Shown: positions 1 to 11,285, counted from the stretch's first letter. The stretch: DNA of 64,000 nt from Amborella trichopoda (GCF_000471905.2 NW_006499848.1:1529713-1593712); one strand, 5' to 3'. Notes: generated by a model not told the origin, from the letters alone. Translations and numbers: made by a program.

Positions 1-270
1 GGTATTCTTTTTGCAATATTTCTTTCCTATTATATTTTTTTTGTTTATTGCTGGTTGTATTTTTTCATGCTATTTATTTGCTAAAAATCTACCCATTGGA
101 TTTTAGAGCTTCCACGTACAGTAAGTGGTATCATAGCCTAGTTTGGGGTTGTCGGTATGACGGAGAAAATTTCGAATGCAAAATTCATGGGGGTGAAATT
201 TGATAGCAAGAAAAATATTTTTTAACATGAATACCAATAATTTATTTGGAAAAAATGGAAGATTCCATAA

Positions 271-370
271 AGCTGTCTAATGAATATTTGGCATGGTGAG
301 CAGGTGATTTTGATATCAAAGCTGTTCGATGAATATTGGCATGGTGAGCATGTGATTTTGATATCAAAGT
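271..370 (+). repeat. Tandem duplication, about 53 bp x 2
   Basis: The phrase GAATATTGGCATGGTGAGCA followed by TGTGATTTTGATATCAAAG occurs twice in a row with small differences. It is the main surviving internal sequence of the copia relic, just before its polypurine tract. Confidence 0.75.
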
Positions 371-376
371 GGAGAT

Positions 377-1209
377 TATTGGATATAGTGATATCCAAAA
401 TCACCTCCACAATGAAGTCATGTACTATTGTGATTGACATTGATGTTGATATTGATATTGACGAGTTTCCATTTTTATTGGGATTCCTATTTTGTAGGAT
501 GTGAAATCTATTGCTTTAGGAAACCAAATTATACAAGAAATAAATATATTTCCTAATAGGATAAATATTTTTATCTTAGGTGGAATTCATAATCTTCTAT
601 ATTGGAATTAATGATGAAAGAATTTGTGCTCTATTTCGATCAACTTATAGGAAATGTGGACTTTCCTCTAGGGCGAGGCAAGCTCCTGCAAAGAGAAGGA
701 GAAACCCCTGAAGGAGCCTCTAGAGGGAGAAATGAGCTTCTAGTGAGAGAAACGGTTTTCCCATGCCTCTTTTGGAAAGAGAGACTTGATTTTTGTAGGA
801 ATCGGTTCACATGGGGGTTCTGGGTGATATCCCCTTTGTAGAGAGAATGTAAGTTGCTTGTTGCTTTCGTATCTCTATCTGGTCTGTTCGATAATAGTTG
901 TTAGAAGTAAAAAGAATGAGAATAATATGTGATATCGGTCGAGAGAGTGGTTTCAAGGGTTGTTTTAGTGAATATTGTCGTTGATTGTAAGATACCTTTT
1001 GTATCTCAATATATGATGTATTCTCGTTTGTACAATGGATTTCAATCTGCCATGCGTGTGGTCGTGGCCCTTTGAGATGAACTACATAAAATCTTGGTCT
1101 TCTTTTTGCGGTATTTCCTTCCTTCTTATTTTTCTTGTTGCCGGCTGTGTTTTTTTTTGCTCTTTATTTGCCAAAAATCAACTCATTGCATTTTAGAGCT
1201 TCCATGCAC
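377..1209 (+). repeat. 3' LTR of the copia relic
   Basis: Starts after the PPT-like purine run and ends near the sequence GCTTCCATGCACA, which matches the left LTR end near 108-120. It contains AT-rich promoter-like sequence and a run resembling a transcription end (around 985-1030). Exact ends are uncertain because the TG and CA termini are mutated. Confidence 0.6.
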
Positions 1210-1439
1210 AACAAGCTCAGCCTAGCTTTGGCCTGAGCCCAAACATTGTGTAATGCACACATACATTTATGTCACCAAAACAAGTCCAAACCTGGCCCAA
1301 CCGATTAACTTTTGGGCCTAGCTTGGGCCTCAGTGGTATATTTGGCCTGCACCCAGGCCACAAGTATATTTCCTGGCCAGGACCTAGCCTGAGCCTAGCA
1401 TTTTGGCAGTCCAATATGTTACCTTATGTCTACAAAATT

Positions 1440-1980
1440 CTCAAGTGAAGTCTTCAACATCCATCCCTTTCTAGTTGATCAGTAATCTCATTTGTCTCCC
1501 TCCATTAATGGCGAAAGGAGATATCGTGGTTGTTGATCAACTAGAAAGTTTTCCAATGCTATGCCTGATAGCCTCCTGTAAAGTCTTTCTACTTTCCCAA
1601 TGTAGGACGTTAAAGGACCCCCCTTCTTCTGTAAGTTCATAATGACTATCGATTTCTTAGTTCAATAAGCAGGGCCATGCTTCAGGTTCATTTGCATCCC
1701 AAGTTATCAGTGGAACCGAGAATAGAACATTAGAACCCTCCCTAGATGATCACCTTATACTGCTTTAACACCAGCTGGCCGTGCTTTCCTTTCTGAGCTT
1801 CCATCAAAATTCAATTTGATTGCCTTAGGTGAAACCCATTTACCTGAGCAACTTATCTGGTTAGGCCTGCTCGACATTATTCTTGCCACTTGTCTCAAAG
1901 TCTGCTACCGAATATCCAAAACCCTTTTCTAGTTGTAACCCATGAGATAATCAAGTTGTTAATCGTATCGTTTACCCATC
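1440..1980 (-). pseudogene. LINE RNase H domain fragment
   Basis: Read on the - strand, ~1794-1825 encodes AIKLNFDGSS followed by RPAGVKAV, the start of the RVT_3-type RNase H found at the C terminus of plant L1-like LINE polyproteins (usual motif KLNFDGS..G..G.GGV.R). Stops and frame changes break it. No RT domain is attached, so this is a 3' scrap of a dead element. Boundaries are rough. Confidence 0.55.
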
Positions 1981-1984
1981 ATGC

Positions 1985-2700
1985 ACCATGGTGCTTGAAT
2001 TTAAAGATGTGACTAGATTACCCAAAGCACATTCAGCTTACTCATCCTCCATCTTAAGGCTCTGGCCAGAACCTCCAGGGCTTGGACAAGTCCTGATTCT
2101 GGGAATGCCTATTCTCCATTGCTCCTTGCTTTGATTTGTTTTTGTAAAATGAGAAAAATGAAACAAAAAGAAGGAACCTCGAAACTGCACTATCCAAAAC
2201 ACTTAAAATTTCTTGGTTTGACATTCTTCTATTGCCATGCAATTTTGATACTCCAAACAAGATAACCCAAGGCATTTAAAATTGTATCCTTTATGTCCAG
2301 TCCTATTAAAACTCTTGGAAGCAGTATTAGAGGTTTAGAGTTACAACCTTGTAATGGTTATTGGAGCTTTCTCTTTCATACTGGGGGATTTTGGGGACCA
2401 AGGGCCAACACTGATTCATCTGATGAATATTCCAGCATTTTAGGCAGTTCTTGGAATAGAATAGACTTTGTAGATTTATTCCCTGCAACGTTATGGCGAA
2501 GGACTTGAACAAGAGGCAGACAATGTGGTGCTCCTCTAGTAGGATAATCTAAGGCTGTTTTGGGATTGGTGGCTTTAAAATGCATGTGGAAGTTATCTTT
2601 GTCAGTGTGTAATACATTCGCTCTACTTTTGGCAAGACGTTTATATATGGTGTTGATTTTATACTGTAAAAGTAGGTGCACCTTAACAAAAAAGTTGTTC
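1985..2700. other. Unassigned sequence
   Basis: Only short overlapping ORFs are present (longest 101 codons, - strand, ending at 2376). No domain, splice model or repeat is recognised. It lies between a LINE scrap and a MITE-A fragment, so it may be further retroelement 3' sequence. Confidence 0.3.
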
Positions 2701-2704
2701 CGGC

Positions 2705-2935
2705 TCTGGGAACCCTCACAGTGATCATCTTGACATGTAGATGTATAGATATGAAAAGAAAAGATTTTAAATCCTAAAAGTAAAAATAATGCATCTTGTG
2801 TAATACATAATTTGGACCATCCAATTTCAAGATTTTGAAGTGTTTATAGATCTGCTTGATCGATGAGATCTTTAGAGTATTCAAGTTCATAATTAGGGGT
2901 GGAAATAGATATCTAGGCTATTGTAGGGGCTTTCG
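2705..2935 (-). mobile_element. MITE-A fragment
   Basis: Shares the order and wording of the internal MITE-A core: a GATCATCTTGACAT-like stretch, an ATAATGCATCTTG-like stretch, TTTATAGATCTGCTTGAT, then ATAATTAGGGGTGGAAAT. The orientation is as in the 30755-31113 copy. The terminal repeats are incomplete. Confidence 0.6.
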
Positions 2936-2939
2936 ACAC

Positions 2940-3106
2940 TGGAAATGCATTTGCCTGCTAAGTTTAGGTTGAGCCAACCATTGAATCCGGTCAAGGTTTG
3001 GATCTATCCACTAGACCTAGAGTAGATTGGGTATGAGTTCCACCCAGATTGGATTGGGTTGGGTCAACAGGTCCGGTCTAGGTCGGGGTTAATTGATCCA
3101 ACCTGG
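2940..3106. other. Low-complexity GGT/GGTC-rich stretch
   Basis: Degenerate repeats around GGTCAAGGTTTGG and GGGTTGGGTCAAC. No coding signal. Confidence 0.3.
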
Positions 3107-3146
3107 TGTGTGTGTACACACACACATACACACATATATATATAGG
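3107..3146. repeat. Compound microsatellite (TG)n(AC)n(AT)n
   Basis: TGTGTGTGTACACACACACA followed by a CA run and an AT run. The TG and CA halves can pair into a hairpin. Confidence 0.9.
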
Positions 3147-3469
3147 TGCGATTTGTATAACTTAGTGGCATCATGAAAAAGGTGGGCTGCAGCTCCAAAA
3201 ATGCAATTCCAAGCACTGGAAACCCCTATTAAAAAAAAAAAAAGAAAAACCCAAAAGCAAACTAAACTATAACTGTATTAATAGTTCAAGAAAGATGAAA
3301 AAATATATAAGAGATGAATTTAGTAAGAAATTGTTTTATAGCCGGAAACAATTCAGAAAAATATACCACTTGATAAGAAAAATCTCATAAATATCAAAAT
3401 TATGTATAAAATACTTATAAATTGATTTCGTATAAATGATGGAATTCAGCAAGACAAGAAAAGACGAGT

Positions 3470-3820
3470 GTAGCTCAGATGAGTATGTTGCGCTGTATGA
3501 ATAGTAAGACAAGAAATGATAGTATTCAAAATGAATATATTCAAAGAATTTATGTGGCTTTAATAGGCGATAAAATGAGGAAAAATAAACTTAAGTAGAC
3601 TAGTCATATGTAGCATAGATCTAATACAACATTAGTTAGGAGGTGCAACTTGGTTCAAGTGGAAGGCTCTAAAAGAACAAAGGGAAAGCCCAAAAGAACA
3701 TGGATGGAAGTAATAAGATAAGATATGAGGACTTATAGTCATAATGAATGTATGGCCATTGATAGAGCATAATGGTGAAACAAGATTCTATATAGTTGAT
3801 GACAATGATTTTAAGAAAAT
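3470..3820 (+). mobile_element. RTE-type LINE 3' fragment
   Basis: Collinear with the 3' ends at ~21150-21535 and 62925-63155: a region that would encode the conserved C-terminal segment (the part containing the AGGAGGTGCAACTTGGTTCA stretch and AAGCCCAAAAGAACATGG), then a GAGCATAATGG stretch and a degenerate GATGACAATGAT tail. 5' truncated, as is usual for LINEs. Confidence 0.65.
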
Positions 3821-4604
3821 ATAATTTTGAAATATTTTAATTTTAATTTTTTTATAACCAATTTTGTACTTTGAAACTCGGCTGTTGTCAAAGTGACTCA
3901 GACAAGTCTGAGTTGACTTGGACGAGTTTTAAAACCATGATAAGAATTAAGGAATTAGATTTTTCCTACCATATTAGTAAGTGATCAATGCTTGATGGGC
4001 TAAAATGAATTGGACATCTAAGGTCTACTTAACTAAATTTGAAAACTAGGAAGACCTAGAATATAAAAAGCTTAAATACTAAATTTCTGCAAATGATAGG
4101 ATCTCAAGCCATGGATATGGCCGAGGGACCAAGAAAAAAGTTTGCACATGAAAATTTTCTTAAATGGAGTGGACAATGATAATATGAACTCTGTGTACTC
4201 ATCTATGTAGCACTAAGGCAGTGGTCCACCGATCTAAGAAGCCCAAATACACGTAGTGGTAGAGATACAGATACGTAGAATAGGAATACAACTCAGCATC
4301 TTTCAAAATCACACCCACAATTATGGTACGAGTATCTTAACTAACACGCATATATGGAAAATTTGTCGGAATACACTTAACATATTAATTATTTAGCTTT
4401 TTTTGGTACTACTACAGCTCCTACCTATTTTTAGAAATAATTAGTGGTTTTTGAATGCGTAAGTGGGAGTAGAAACTTAGACTAGTAGCTGAGGCACAAG
4501 TGGTTCTACCACCACGACCTCAACCCCATTCCCAAAGTGGAAAGTCAGTGGGGATTTGGGCCCCTACCCTTTGGTGAGAATGGAGTTCGAGAAATGCATA
4601 CAAT

Positions 4605-4835
4605 AAAACCATTTTTTTGTTATAGAAAAAGGTCACAACCATTATTAATTGTTGGATGTGAAATCGAGCGGTTGATGATGTGTCATTAGTTGGACACGAT
4701 GTCCAAAATAAAAATTTTTAAACGTCGTGACACACTTTAGTTTATTGGATTTCATAGCCAATGGCTAAAAGTGATTGTGACCTCCTTGTACCAAAAGCAA
4801 ATGGTTTCATAGTAGACAATCCCGTTACTCATATG
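4605..4835 (+). mobile_element. MITE-B copy
   Basis: Begins with an AAAAGGTCACAACCATTATT stretch and ends AGTGATTGTGACCTCCTTGT...AATGGTTTCATAGTAGACAATCC. The two ends are inverted copies of each other. Similar ~220-bp units occur at 9720, 12767, 29563, 49205, 54150 and 60255. Non-coding. It abuts the plastid rRNA relic. Confidence 0.65.
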
Positions 4836-4839
4836 TTCA

Positions 4840-5436
4840 TACTTGCCCTTACCATACTCCAATTTGTTAGTTTCCACCGCATGTCTAGGGTTGAGCCCTG
4901 GGATTTGACGGCGGACTTGTAAAGCTACCTACACATGCTTTATGCCCAATCATTCGGGATAACGCTCGCATCCTCTGTCTTACCGCGACTGCTGGCACAG
5001 AGTTAGCTGATGCTTATTCCTCGGATACCGTCATTGCTTCTTCTCTGGGAAAATAAGTTCACGACCCATGGGCCTTCTACCTCCACCCAGCATTGCTTTG
5101 TCAGGCTTTTGCCCATTGTGGAAAATTCCCCATTGCTGCCTCCCATAGGAGTATGGGCCGTGTCTTAGTCCCAGTGTGGCTGATCATCCTCTCAGGCCAG
5201 ATCATCGCCTCGGTAAACTATTGCCTCACCAACTAGCTAATCAGATGTGAGCCGCTCCTCAGCCTACGGGGTATTAGCAGCTGTTTCCAGTTGGTTCTTA
5301 CACGTTACTCACCGTCCACCACGGGAAATACCACTTCCCGTCCAACTTGCATGTGTTAAGTGTGCCGCCAACATTCATCTTGAGTCTGGATCGAATTCTC
5401 CATGAGATTCATAATTGCATTACTTATGATTTTGAG
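4840..5436 (-). rRNA. Nuclear-inserted plastid 16S rRNA fragment (NUPT), decayed
   Basis: The + strand reads as the complement of the 5' third of a chloroplast 16S rRNA gene. Recognisable pieces include the universal CTGCTGCCTCCC(A/G)TAGGAGT site (~5136-5155, 338-357 region), the ACCGCG(A/G)CTGCTGGCAC site (~4982-5000, 515-533 region), AACTAGCTAATCAGA, CAGCCTACGGGGTATTAGCAG and the CTCCATGAGATTCATAATTGCATT plastid-specific 5' end. It has many substitutions, mostly transitions, and several short internal deletions (for example near 5200 and 5255), so it cannot make functional rRNA. It lacks the central and 3' parts of 16S. This is known behaviour of plastid DNA inserted in plant nuclear genomes. 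Confidence 0.93.
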
Positions 5437-6419
5437 TTGAAAAGTAGAAAAACTGAGGCATATTTTGGTAAATTTCTCAATAATATTACAGCATGTAGAA
5501 TGTAGTAAGCTATCTATCCAACACATTGACAAAATGCATAATTGTAGAATGCATTAAGCTATCTATCGAACGCATTGATATATATATATATATATATATA
5601 TATACCACATCATAATGCATAGTTCAATATTTTTTTTTTTTGTCACATATAAAAAAGGGGAGGAGGAGGCTGCAAACAGGGATGCGACACAAGGACTTCC
5701 CACGATGTCACCTAGAAAGAATTCTCTTGCCCAAGTATGCTTAACTTTGGAGTTCTGATGCGTTCCGGTATATTAGTTCTGGTATGATCGCACCCATGAT
5801 TTCATACTATGATTTTTATAGTTTGTCATTTTGTAATTACAAGTATTGCAGCAGAATCGAGTTTTGGCACTTGCAACAACGGCAATTTAAGCATATACCA
5901 ATATCCATGCATCTTAACCAATAATCCCGTTATCTGGGTCTAAATTCTGTACTTTTTAAAAATCCTATAAAAACTAAAAGAAGTTTGCATCTGATTATAG
6001 GACTCCTTTCTCACCCTCGACTTGTTCCTTAAAGAAATATGGATCCTGAAAAACAAAAATTTTAAGTAACTGTAATGCTTTTCATGGAAAATTTCAAGCA
6101 TGCTACCATAAGACAACATTAACCCCTTTCATAGATTGGACTTAAATGCCTAACATTAGAAATGTACTTTCAGAGAAATATAAGAGAAACCAAAAAGAAG
6201 ATTTTGAATAAAAATTAGCAACGCTTAAAATGAAATTTTTGCCTTCCTTTTTCAAAGGACACAGCTCAAATCAAAGGCACTCAGAAGCATAATTCAAGAT
6301 GAGGGAATGGCAGAGGTCAACACAAAAGAAGACAGCAAACACGAGACACCAACAATAAGCATAATTCAGGATGAGGGAATAACAAAAATGTATGAAATGT
6401 TAGTTGGATGCCTCCTCAT
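5437..6419. other. AT-rich spacer with repeats
   Basis: Contains a duplicated phrase (AGAATG(T/C)A(G/T)TAAGCTATCTATC at ~5500 and ~5547), a TA microsatellite and a duplicated AGCATAATTCA(A/G)GATGAGGGAAT at ~6287 and ~6358. No gene is recognised. Confidence 0.45.
5576..5605. repeat. (TA)n microsatellite
   Basis: Uninterrupted alternating AT run of about 28 bases. Confidence 0.95.
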
Positions 6420-6910
6420 TAAAATTATATAAAACTCAACTTTGATGGAAGTTTGATTAGAAATTCAGGCCCTGCAGGTTTTGGCGGTACTATTAGAGAT
6501 CAAATGGGTAACTACAAGTTCACCTATTCGGGGCCATGTGGACATACAACAGTGAACGAAACTAAGGCAAAAGCTTTCTCGGAAGGTTTAAAAATAATAA
6601 AGAATCTTGAAGGCCAAAAGATGATTGAAGATGATTCAAGCAATATCATTGCTTGGGCAAAAGGAGAAATGAAACCATCTTGGAGATTATGCAGGATTTT
6701 TGACGAAATTTTTTTTTTCATTTTAAGTTATCTTATTGTTTTAGAGAAGCTAATATGGAAGCTGATGTTTTAGTAAAGAGTGGTGTACACCAATTGTTGG
6801 TACTTTACATAATAACTAATTTAAAAAACTCCTCGGTGGTTACACCACCTAATCTTGAACCTCCTTGTAATCGCTCATGGGTGAATGAAATTTATAATAA
6901 CTAATTTTAA
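6420..6910 (+). pseudogene. LINE RNase H domain fragment
   Basis: The + strand reads KLNFDGSLIRNSGPAGFGG and then TIRDQMGNY, the opening of a plant LINE RVT_3 RNase H domain. It continues through NETKAKAFSEGLKI (the E of the second catalytic motif), then IEDDSSNIIAWAKG (a D-bearing third motif). After a frame change near 6715 it reaches a REANMEAD-like stretch, matching the family's usual (R/H)EAN.VAD. The open stretch 6453-6773 covers most of it. No RT lies upstream, so this is a 5'-truncated LINE end. Confidence 0.75.
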
Positions 6911-8270
6911 AACAAGAACATTTTTGGGTGAATACGCCAACAAGAAGATTATTGAAGGAAAATAAGCTAAGGTTAAAATTGAGCATTGTATATCCTTAAT
7001 TCAAGGAACATAACTCCAAGTGTAAGTCCAGTAAGATAGTTGTGAGCCTAGCTCGGGGAAAGGGGATGGCAGAGGTGCATACAAAAGCTCTTTGTTGTCT
7101 AAATTTTCACCGAAAAAAGAAAAATTTCCAAAAGATTCTCAAAAGGTGGGTACGTGATCAAATATGATCCTTGCCAAAAAAAATTCCTTGGCAAGATTTT
7201 GCCGCAAGTTCAGAATTAGGTGCAATAACGTATCTCCCATTACTACTTCTTGTGCCCATTTCATTTTGTATTCCCTTTCGTGTCTGTGACGTATAGCTTA
7301 TTTTGGAAATCGCATTTTGGAGATCAGCCCATTTTTGAGTCCCAGGAGAGCAAATCTATTAGTGTATCCATTGCTCTGTCTGCTATGTGGGCTACATGTG
7401 CAGAAAATCTTGAAGTTATGTTGCAGAGTAAAATGCGTGCAATAAAGTATTGTGCCCAAACCTCCCAGTTTATTCTTATTCATGGCATGGGGCCCTTTGA
7501 GGTTCTAATGTGTGAAAGTGCCCTGCGATTGGGGCCCTTTGAGGATCTAATGTATAAAAGTCGCCTCTCCGAAGAAGTCATTTCGTTTGTGGTTCCATAA
7601 GGTATATGAGTCCTTGAACAGGAGGCCATCAGGAAAGAAACACCAATTACTCTACCCCACGACCTTCTCTTTGTTTCACTATTCCCATCACTCATTCAAT
7701 CACTTGCTATTTCCTTCATCCTTGCTTTTCCCTTTCCCCCCCCATCATATTGGTAAATCAGTCTTGCTTCATCTGTGTGGCCTACGAGCCTAATGCACGC
7801 ACAAAATCGGGACAAGTACGATGTAGCCGAATACGATGCGGTATTAGCCAAAGCACAGAGTACCTAAATGCCCACATTCACTGGTTTTGTTATCACATGC
7901 AATGTGTGCTAACGACTTCTAAGTCGATGGGGTGTAAGCCCATCATATACCCCATGGCTCCGGAATTTTGGTCAATCCCTGTGACATGTTGAATGGCTAT
8001 TCCTGTGAAGAAGGTGGTGAAGTTTGACAGGTGAGCTTACATGAGGCAAGGCCTAAACTGTCTTGCCTTCTGATCGGCAATGCTATTTGGTCAGGTTGGA
8101 GCAAGGAACTGTGGGAATTGGAGCAAGAAATTGTGTTGGAGTGAGAAATTGTTCACTATTTGGTAGTTTCTAATTCAAGTTAAAAGTGGCATAACTTTTG
8201 GAACCTGAGCATTGCGATTCCAACTGTATTGGAGAGCTTTAGGTGTCTGCCTATGTTACGAGAGCATGAA
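6911..8270. other. Unassigned region
   Basis: Several overlapping ORFs of 60-116 codons (longest + strand 7250-7600) show no recognisable domain. They may be part of a decayed LTR element, but no primer-binding site or LTR pair was found. A 42-bp tandem pair lies at 7489-7572. Confidence 0.3.
7489..7572 (+). repeat. 42-bp tandem duplication
   Basis: Both units start GGGGCCCTTTGAGG(T/A)TCTAATGT and end with a GTGAAAGTGCC or ATAAAAGTCGCC variant. Confidence 0.8.
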
Positions 8271-8274
8271 GGTA

Positions 8275-8330
8275 TTTATAGCCGACCCCAAATAGTTAAA
8301 AAAAAGCTCTGATGATAATGATGAAAAATT
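8275..8330 (+). repeat. RTE LINE 3' tail
   Basis: AGCCGACCCCAAATAGTTAA followed by CTCTGATGATAATGATGA: the conserved plant RTE 3' end plus its GATGAT-like tail, as in the better-preserved copy at 63100-63150. Confidence 0.7.
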
Positions 8331-8439
8331 GTAAACCATAGATTGTCCCATATATGCATGGCTAAAAACTACCAATACTTTGTTATCTAAATGAACAAGA
8401 GTTTATATTGTGCTTTTAAATTTTAGATCTTGATCAGAT

Positions 8440-8720
8440 GGTTGAAAATATTTGTCATAGCTTAAATTTTAATTTTAGTTTTTTTTTACAAATTAGATGA
8501 ACCTGTAATTTTAGGTGTATCTACTTGATACTATCACACACCATATAAAAATGCAAAAAATAATTTTCAAAAAATTAAAATGATCAAATTACCCCCACCA
8601 TATTCTATGGCTAGTTTGGTCATTTTAAGTTTTATGAACTATTTGTCTTATTTTATTCTTGTGCGCGCTGATATGCAGAAGACACGACCAAAATTTCATA
8701 TTGATATGATTTATAAAAAT
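8440..8720. mobile_element. MITE-D foldback copy
   Basis: Centred on an inverted pair: TGATCAAATTACCCCC... and ...GTTTGGTCATTTTAAG. The flanks continue as imperfect complements. Same plan as 14010-14260, 31150-31605, 54540-54800 and 55010-55265. Confidence 0.45.
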
Positions 8721-9719
8721 AAATATTAAAATTCAAACAGTAACATGCATATTCAACCATTTGATCGCATCTCCCTGTTGTGCCCAATTGCCTCTAGATT
8801 TTCTAAGGAGCCCAATCTACTGTTGATAGGACTTCCTCTAAATATGTTCCTTTCTGTTATACTTATGAGGGATTGACTTTCAGGGGTCTTGGGAGTTCTA
8901 GTAGCCCTAGGATTCTGAATTATTTGGTCAAAAGTCAAACTTTAGAAGCCCTAGAAGACCTAAAACTCTTGGGACTCCTATTCCAAATTCAATATCTAGC
9001 AAGCCTATATAAACACCTTCGTGATGCCTTAACTTAAAACTCTTAGGCTAAAGAAACCTTAGAAAGTTAAAAACCCTAGAGCCTAGGTCTTCCCTAACAT
9101 TAAGACATTCAAATATTAGAAAACTTGGGTCATAAAATCCTAATTCTTTGCAGTTAAATACAAGTCATGAAGCTCTAAATTAAGTCTCAGAAGGAACATG
9201 CCCTAAGCAATCAAAACCCTAGGAAGATCATCTCCTAAGCAATCAAAACCCTAGGAAGATCATGCCCAAGTAAAATTCCTCTTTTAAGTTGAAATCTTAT
9301 CAGATTCAAGCAAATTTATCCAGGGTCGAAGATAAAAAAGCTTCAATGATTAGTCAAATCCAAACCACCAACTTCGGGTGCTAGAAATCAAGACCAGCTT
9401 CCAAGTAATTCTCTCTTAATTTTCATTTTATTTTATTTTATTTTTTATTTTTATTTTATTTTAGTTTTCCTAGTTTCTTTTCTTGATTTTACATGATCTC
9501 AAACCGGCTTTGCCAATGGTGTATGAGGAGAAGTCTTGCTGTTGCAAACTCATCTTCTCATATGATGTAAATCGACAGATCTCGATCTTTCTTTCCAAAT
9601 TTTAAATTGATTTAGATTGAGCATAAATCAAAGATGATTTTACCTGAGATCTTCTCAAGATTTGGTTGTAAATACCTAGTGTGTAACTATTACTAAAAGA
9701 TAAACAAAATGTTCACAAA
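8721..9719. other. Possible LTR-like spacer
   Basis: CCCTAG-rich sequence with a TATA-like CCTATATAAACACC near 9004-9017 and a 32-bp tandem pair at 9202-9265. It may be a solo LTR, but the ends were not defined. Confidence 0.3.
9202..9265 (+). repeat. 32-bp tandem duplication
   Basis: CCTAAGCAATCAAAACCCTA plus GGAAGATCAT occurs twice in succession. Confidence 0.85.
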
Positions 9720-9935
9720 GAGACCATTTACTTTTGGTACAAAGAAGTGACAACTACTATTAATTGTATCATTGGAAATATATCATTGACTAGGCACAAT
9801 GTCCAAAAACAATTTTTTTTGAATATCGTGACACATTTCAATCTATTAAATATCATGTCCAATGGCTAAGAGTGATTGTAGCCTTCTTATACAAAAAATA
9901 AACAGTATCATAATATACAATCCCAAAAGATAATT
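9720..9935 (+). mobile_element. MITE-B copy
   Basis: Starts AGACCATTTACTTTTGGTAC and ends with the near-inverse (TTGTAGCC...AAATAAACAGTATCATAATA). It contains the family's central CGTGACACATTTCAAT stretch. Confidence 0.65.
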
Positions 9936-10214
9936 GGTACTTTTGTCATTTATGGGGAAAATCGAAATTCTCACCAAAAGATACTGGTATTGTACTAATG
10001 AAATTTCAGGACACTAACTTCTAAAATATAATTGAGCTACCTATAAAAAGTAAACAAAAATAGTGAATATGGTGAACATTAATAAAACCCATTACATGGA
10101 GAGCCTTCACCATTTATGGTGAACATCAATAAACCACATCGCTTTTAGAAACTTAGTACGCAATTGGATGGCAGGGAAAAATTTGTATTCGATTAATTTA
10201 CTGGAAGTAAAAAA

Positions 10215-10590
10215 TAAAAAAAAAAGGTCTTGTTTGCACAAGGTCACAACCTTAAACAATCAACGTAAGGCACACCTCCAAATTTTATCATAAGATATAA
10301 TTTTGATGTAAAAAATTCTTAGGATGGTATGAGAATTCATTTTTATCTCTAACGATAAAATTTTAAACTTAAAAAATGATTCAAATCAATTAGATCTATA
10401 AACATATGAAAATTTTGAAAATGGATGGTCCAAATGATGTGTTGCAAGATGAATTATTTTTGGGATTCAAAATCTTTGTCTTTTCATAGTCTTGCATTTC
10501 AATGTTGAGATGACCAATTAGAGGGATATTTGATATAAAAATAATCTTTTTTTATGGATTTTTAGGTGCACAACCTTATGTAACAAAAGA
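10215..10590 (+). mobile_element. MITE-A copy
   Basis: Left end GTTTGCACAAGGTCACAACC then TTAAACAATCAACGTAAGGC, the family TIR. It includes the ATAATTTTGATGTAAAAAAT and TAGATCTATAAACATATGAA internal blocks. The right end is GGTGCACAACCTTATGTAAC. It sits immediately upstream of the segmental duplication. Confidence 0.7.
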
Positions 10591-11159
10591 GCAGTGTGTT
10601 CCCCCAAATGCCAAACATGATGTTCCGCCCACCTGAATCAGATGTGAGGGTTTAGAGGGGGAACATGCTATCATTCCACACTGAAATCCCTAATGAATTC
10701 CATACAAAAAGTAGAGTCAAATGAGGCTTCACCACATATAGAACATATAATTGCTATGGCTAACCATCCAATCTAATGGATGGTTGTGATAGCTTTAGTT
10801 AATAATGTCCCAAGTTCACATTTGAGTGCTTGATCAGACAACTCATAGTGTATATTGTGTTTGATTTTTTTTTTCCCCCCGTTTTATCTATCGATTTGAT
10901 GTTAAATTTGGAGCCTATTCACTTCGTACCTAATAAAAAATTGGGACAACGATGTGTACCCCATCTCTAAAACTTTTTTAATCTCAAATAATCCCCTGGT
11001 CTTATAAAAAGCCCATGGAGCCCCCCAAGTTGAACAAAAACTGATATCTTTCTCATTGTCCAAATTACATAATTTACCTTTTTTTTTTTTTATAATAACC
11101 TTATCATAGAAATTGAGTTTGTGATGCCTCTTTTAACTTACTTGTGAGGTTCATGAGAT

Positions 11160-11285
11160 GAGAAGAGAGAGAAAGCGAGAGACAGAGATAGAGAGAGATA
11201 AATATTCAAGAAAGGTTGTTAGAGAGAGAAAGAGAGGAAAAGGTTTACGGGTGAGGGAAAAAGTGAAAGAGAAAGGGAGAGAGTT
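11160..11285. repeat. GA-rich low-complexity stretch
   Basis: Irregular GAGAGA/GAGAAAG run. A shorter counterpart lies at 24170-24250 in copy 2 of the duplication. Confidence 0.8.

Larger units (their letters stand above)
1..1209 (+). mobile_element. Internally deleted Ty1/copia LTR retrotransposon (5' LTR cut by window edge)
   Basis: The first ~120 bases match ~1081-1209, which places the same LTR end at both sides of the element. Directly after the left copy, near 126-141, lies a sequence close to the copia primer-binding site (TGGTATCATAGCC, complementary to initiator tRNA-Met). An ATG at 157 then opens a short gag-like start (MTEKISNAKF, typical of copia gag) that stops at about 228. No protease, integrase or RT remains. 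A purine stretch (AAGTGGAGAT, ~367-376) looks like the polypurine tract and is followed by the 3' LTR from ~377. The internal region is thus only ~250 bp, so the element is non-autonomous. The copia assignment rests on the PBS, gag start and PPT signals. Confidence 0.72.

Noticed and set aside
2376..2681. 101-codon - strand ORF with some protein-like composition
   Set aside because: No family recognised and no splice partners; another ORF covers the opposite strand. Left as unassigned sequence.
4840..5436. Bacterial contamination as the source of the 16S sequence
   Set aside because: The 5' end matches the plastid form, and the decayed state and flanking plant repeats fit an old nuclear insertion.
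7250..7600. 116-codon + strand ORF
   Set aside because: No recognisable domain, no splice context, and it overlaps a tandem repeat. Several equally long ORFs overlap it in other frames.
8721..9719. Solo LTR of a gypsy or copia element
   Set aside because: A TATA-like site and CCCTAG-rich sequence are suggestive, but no termini, target duplication or second copy was found in the window.
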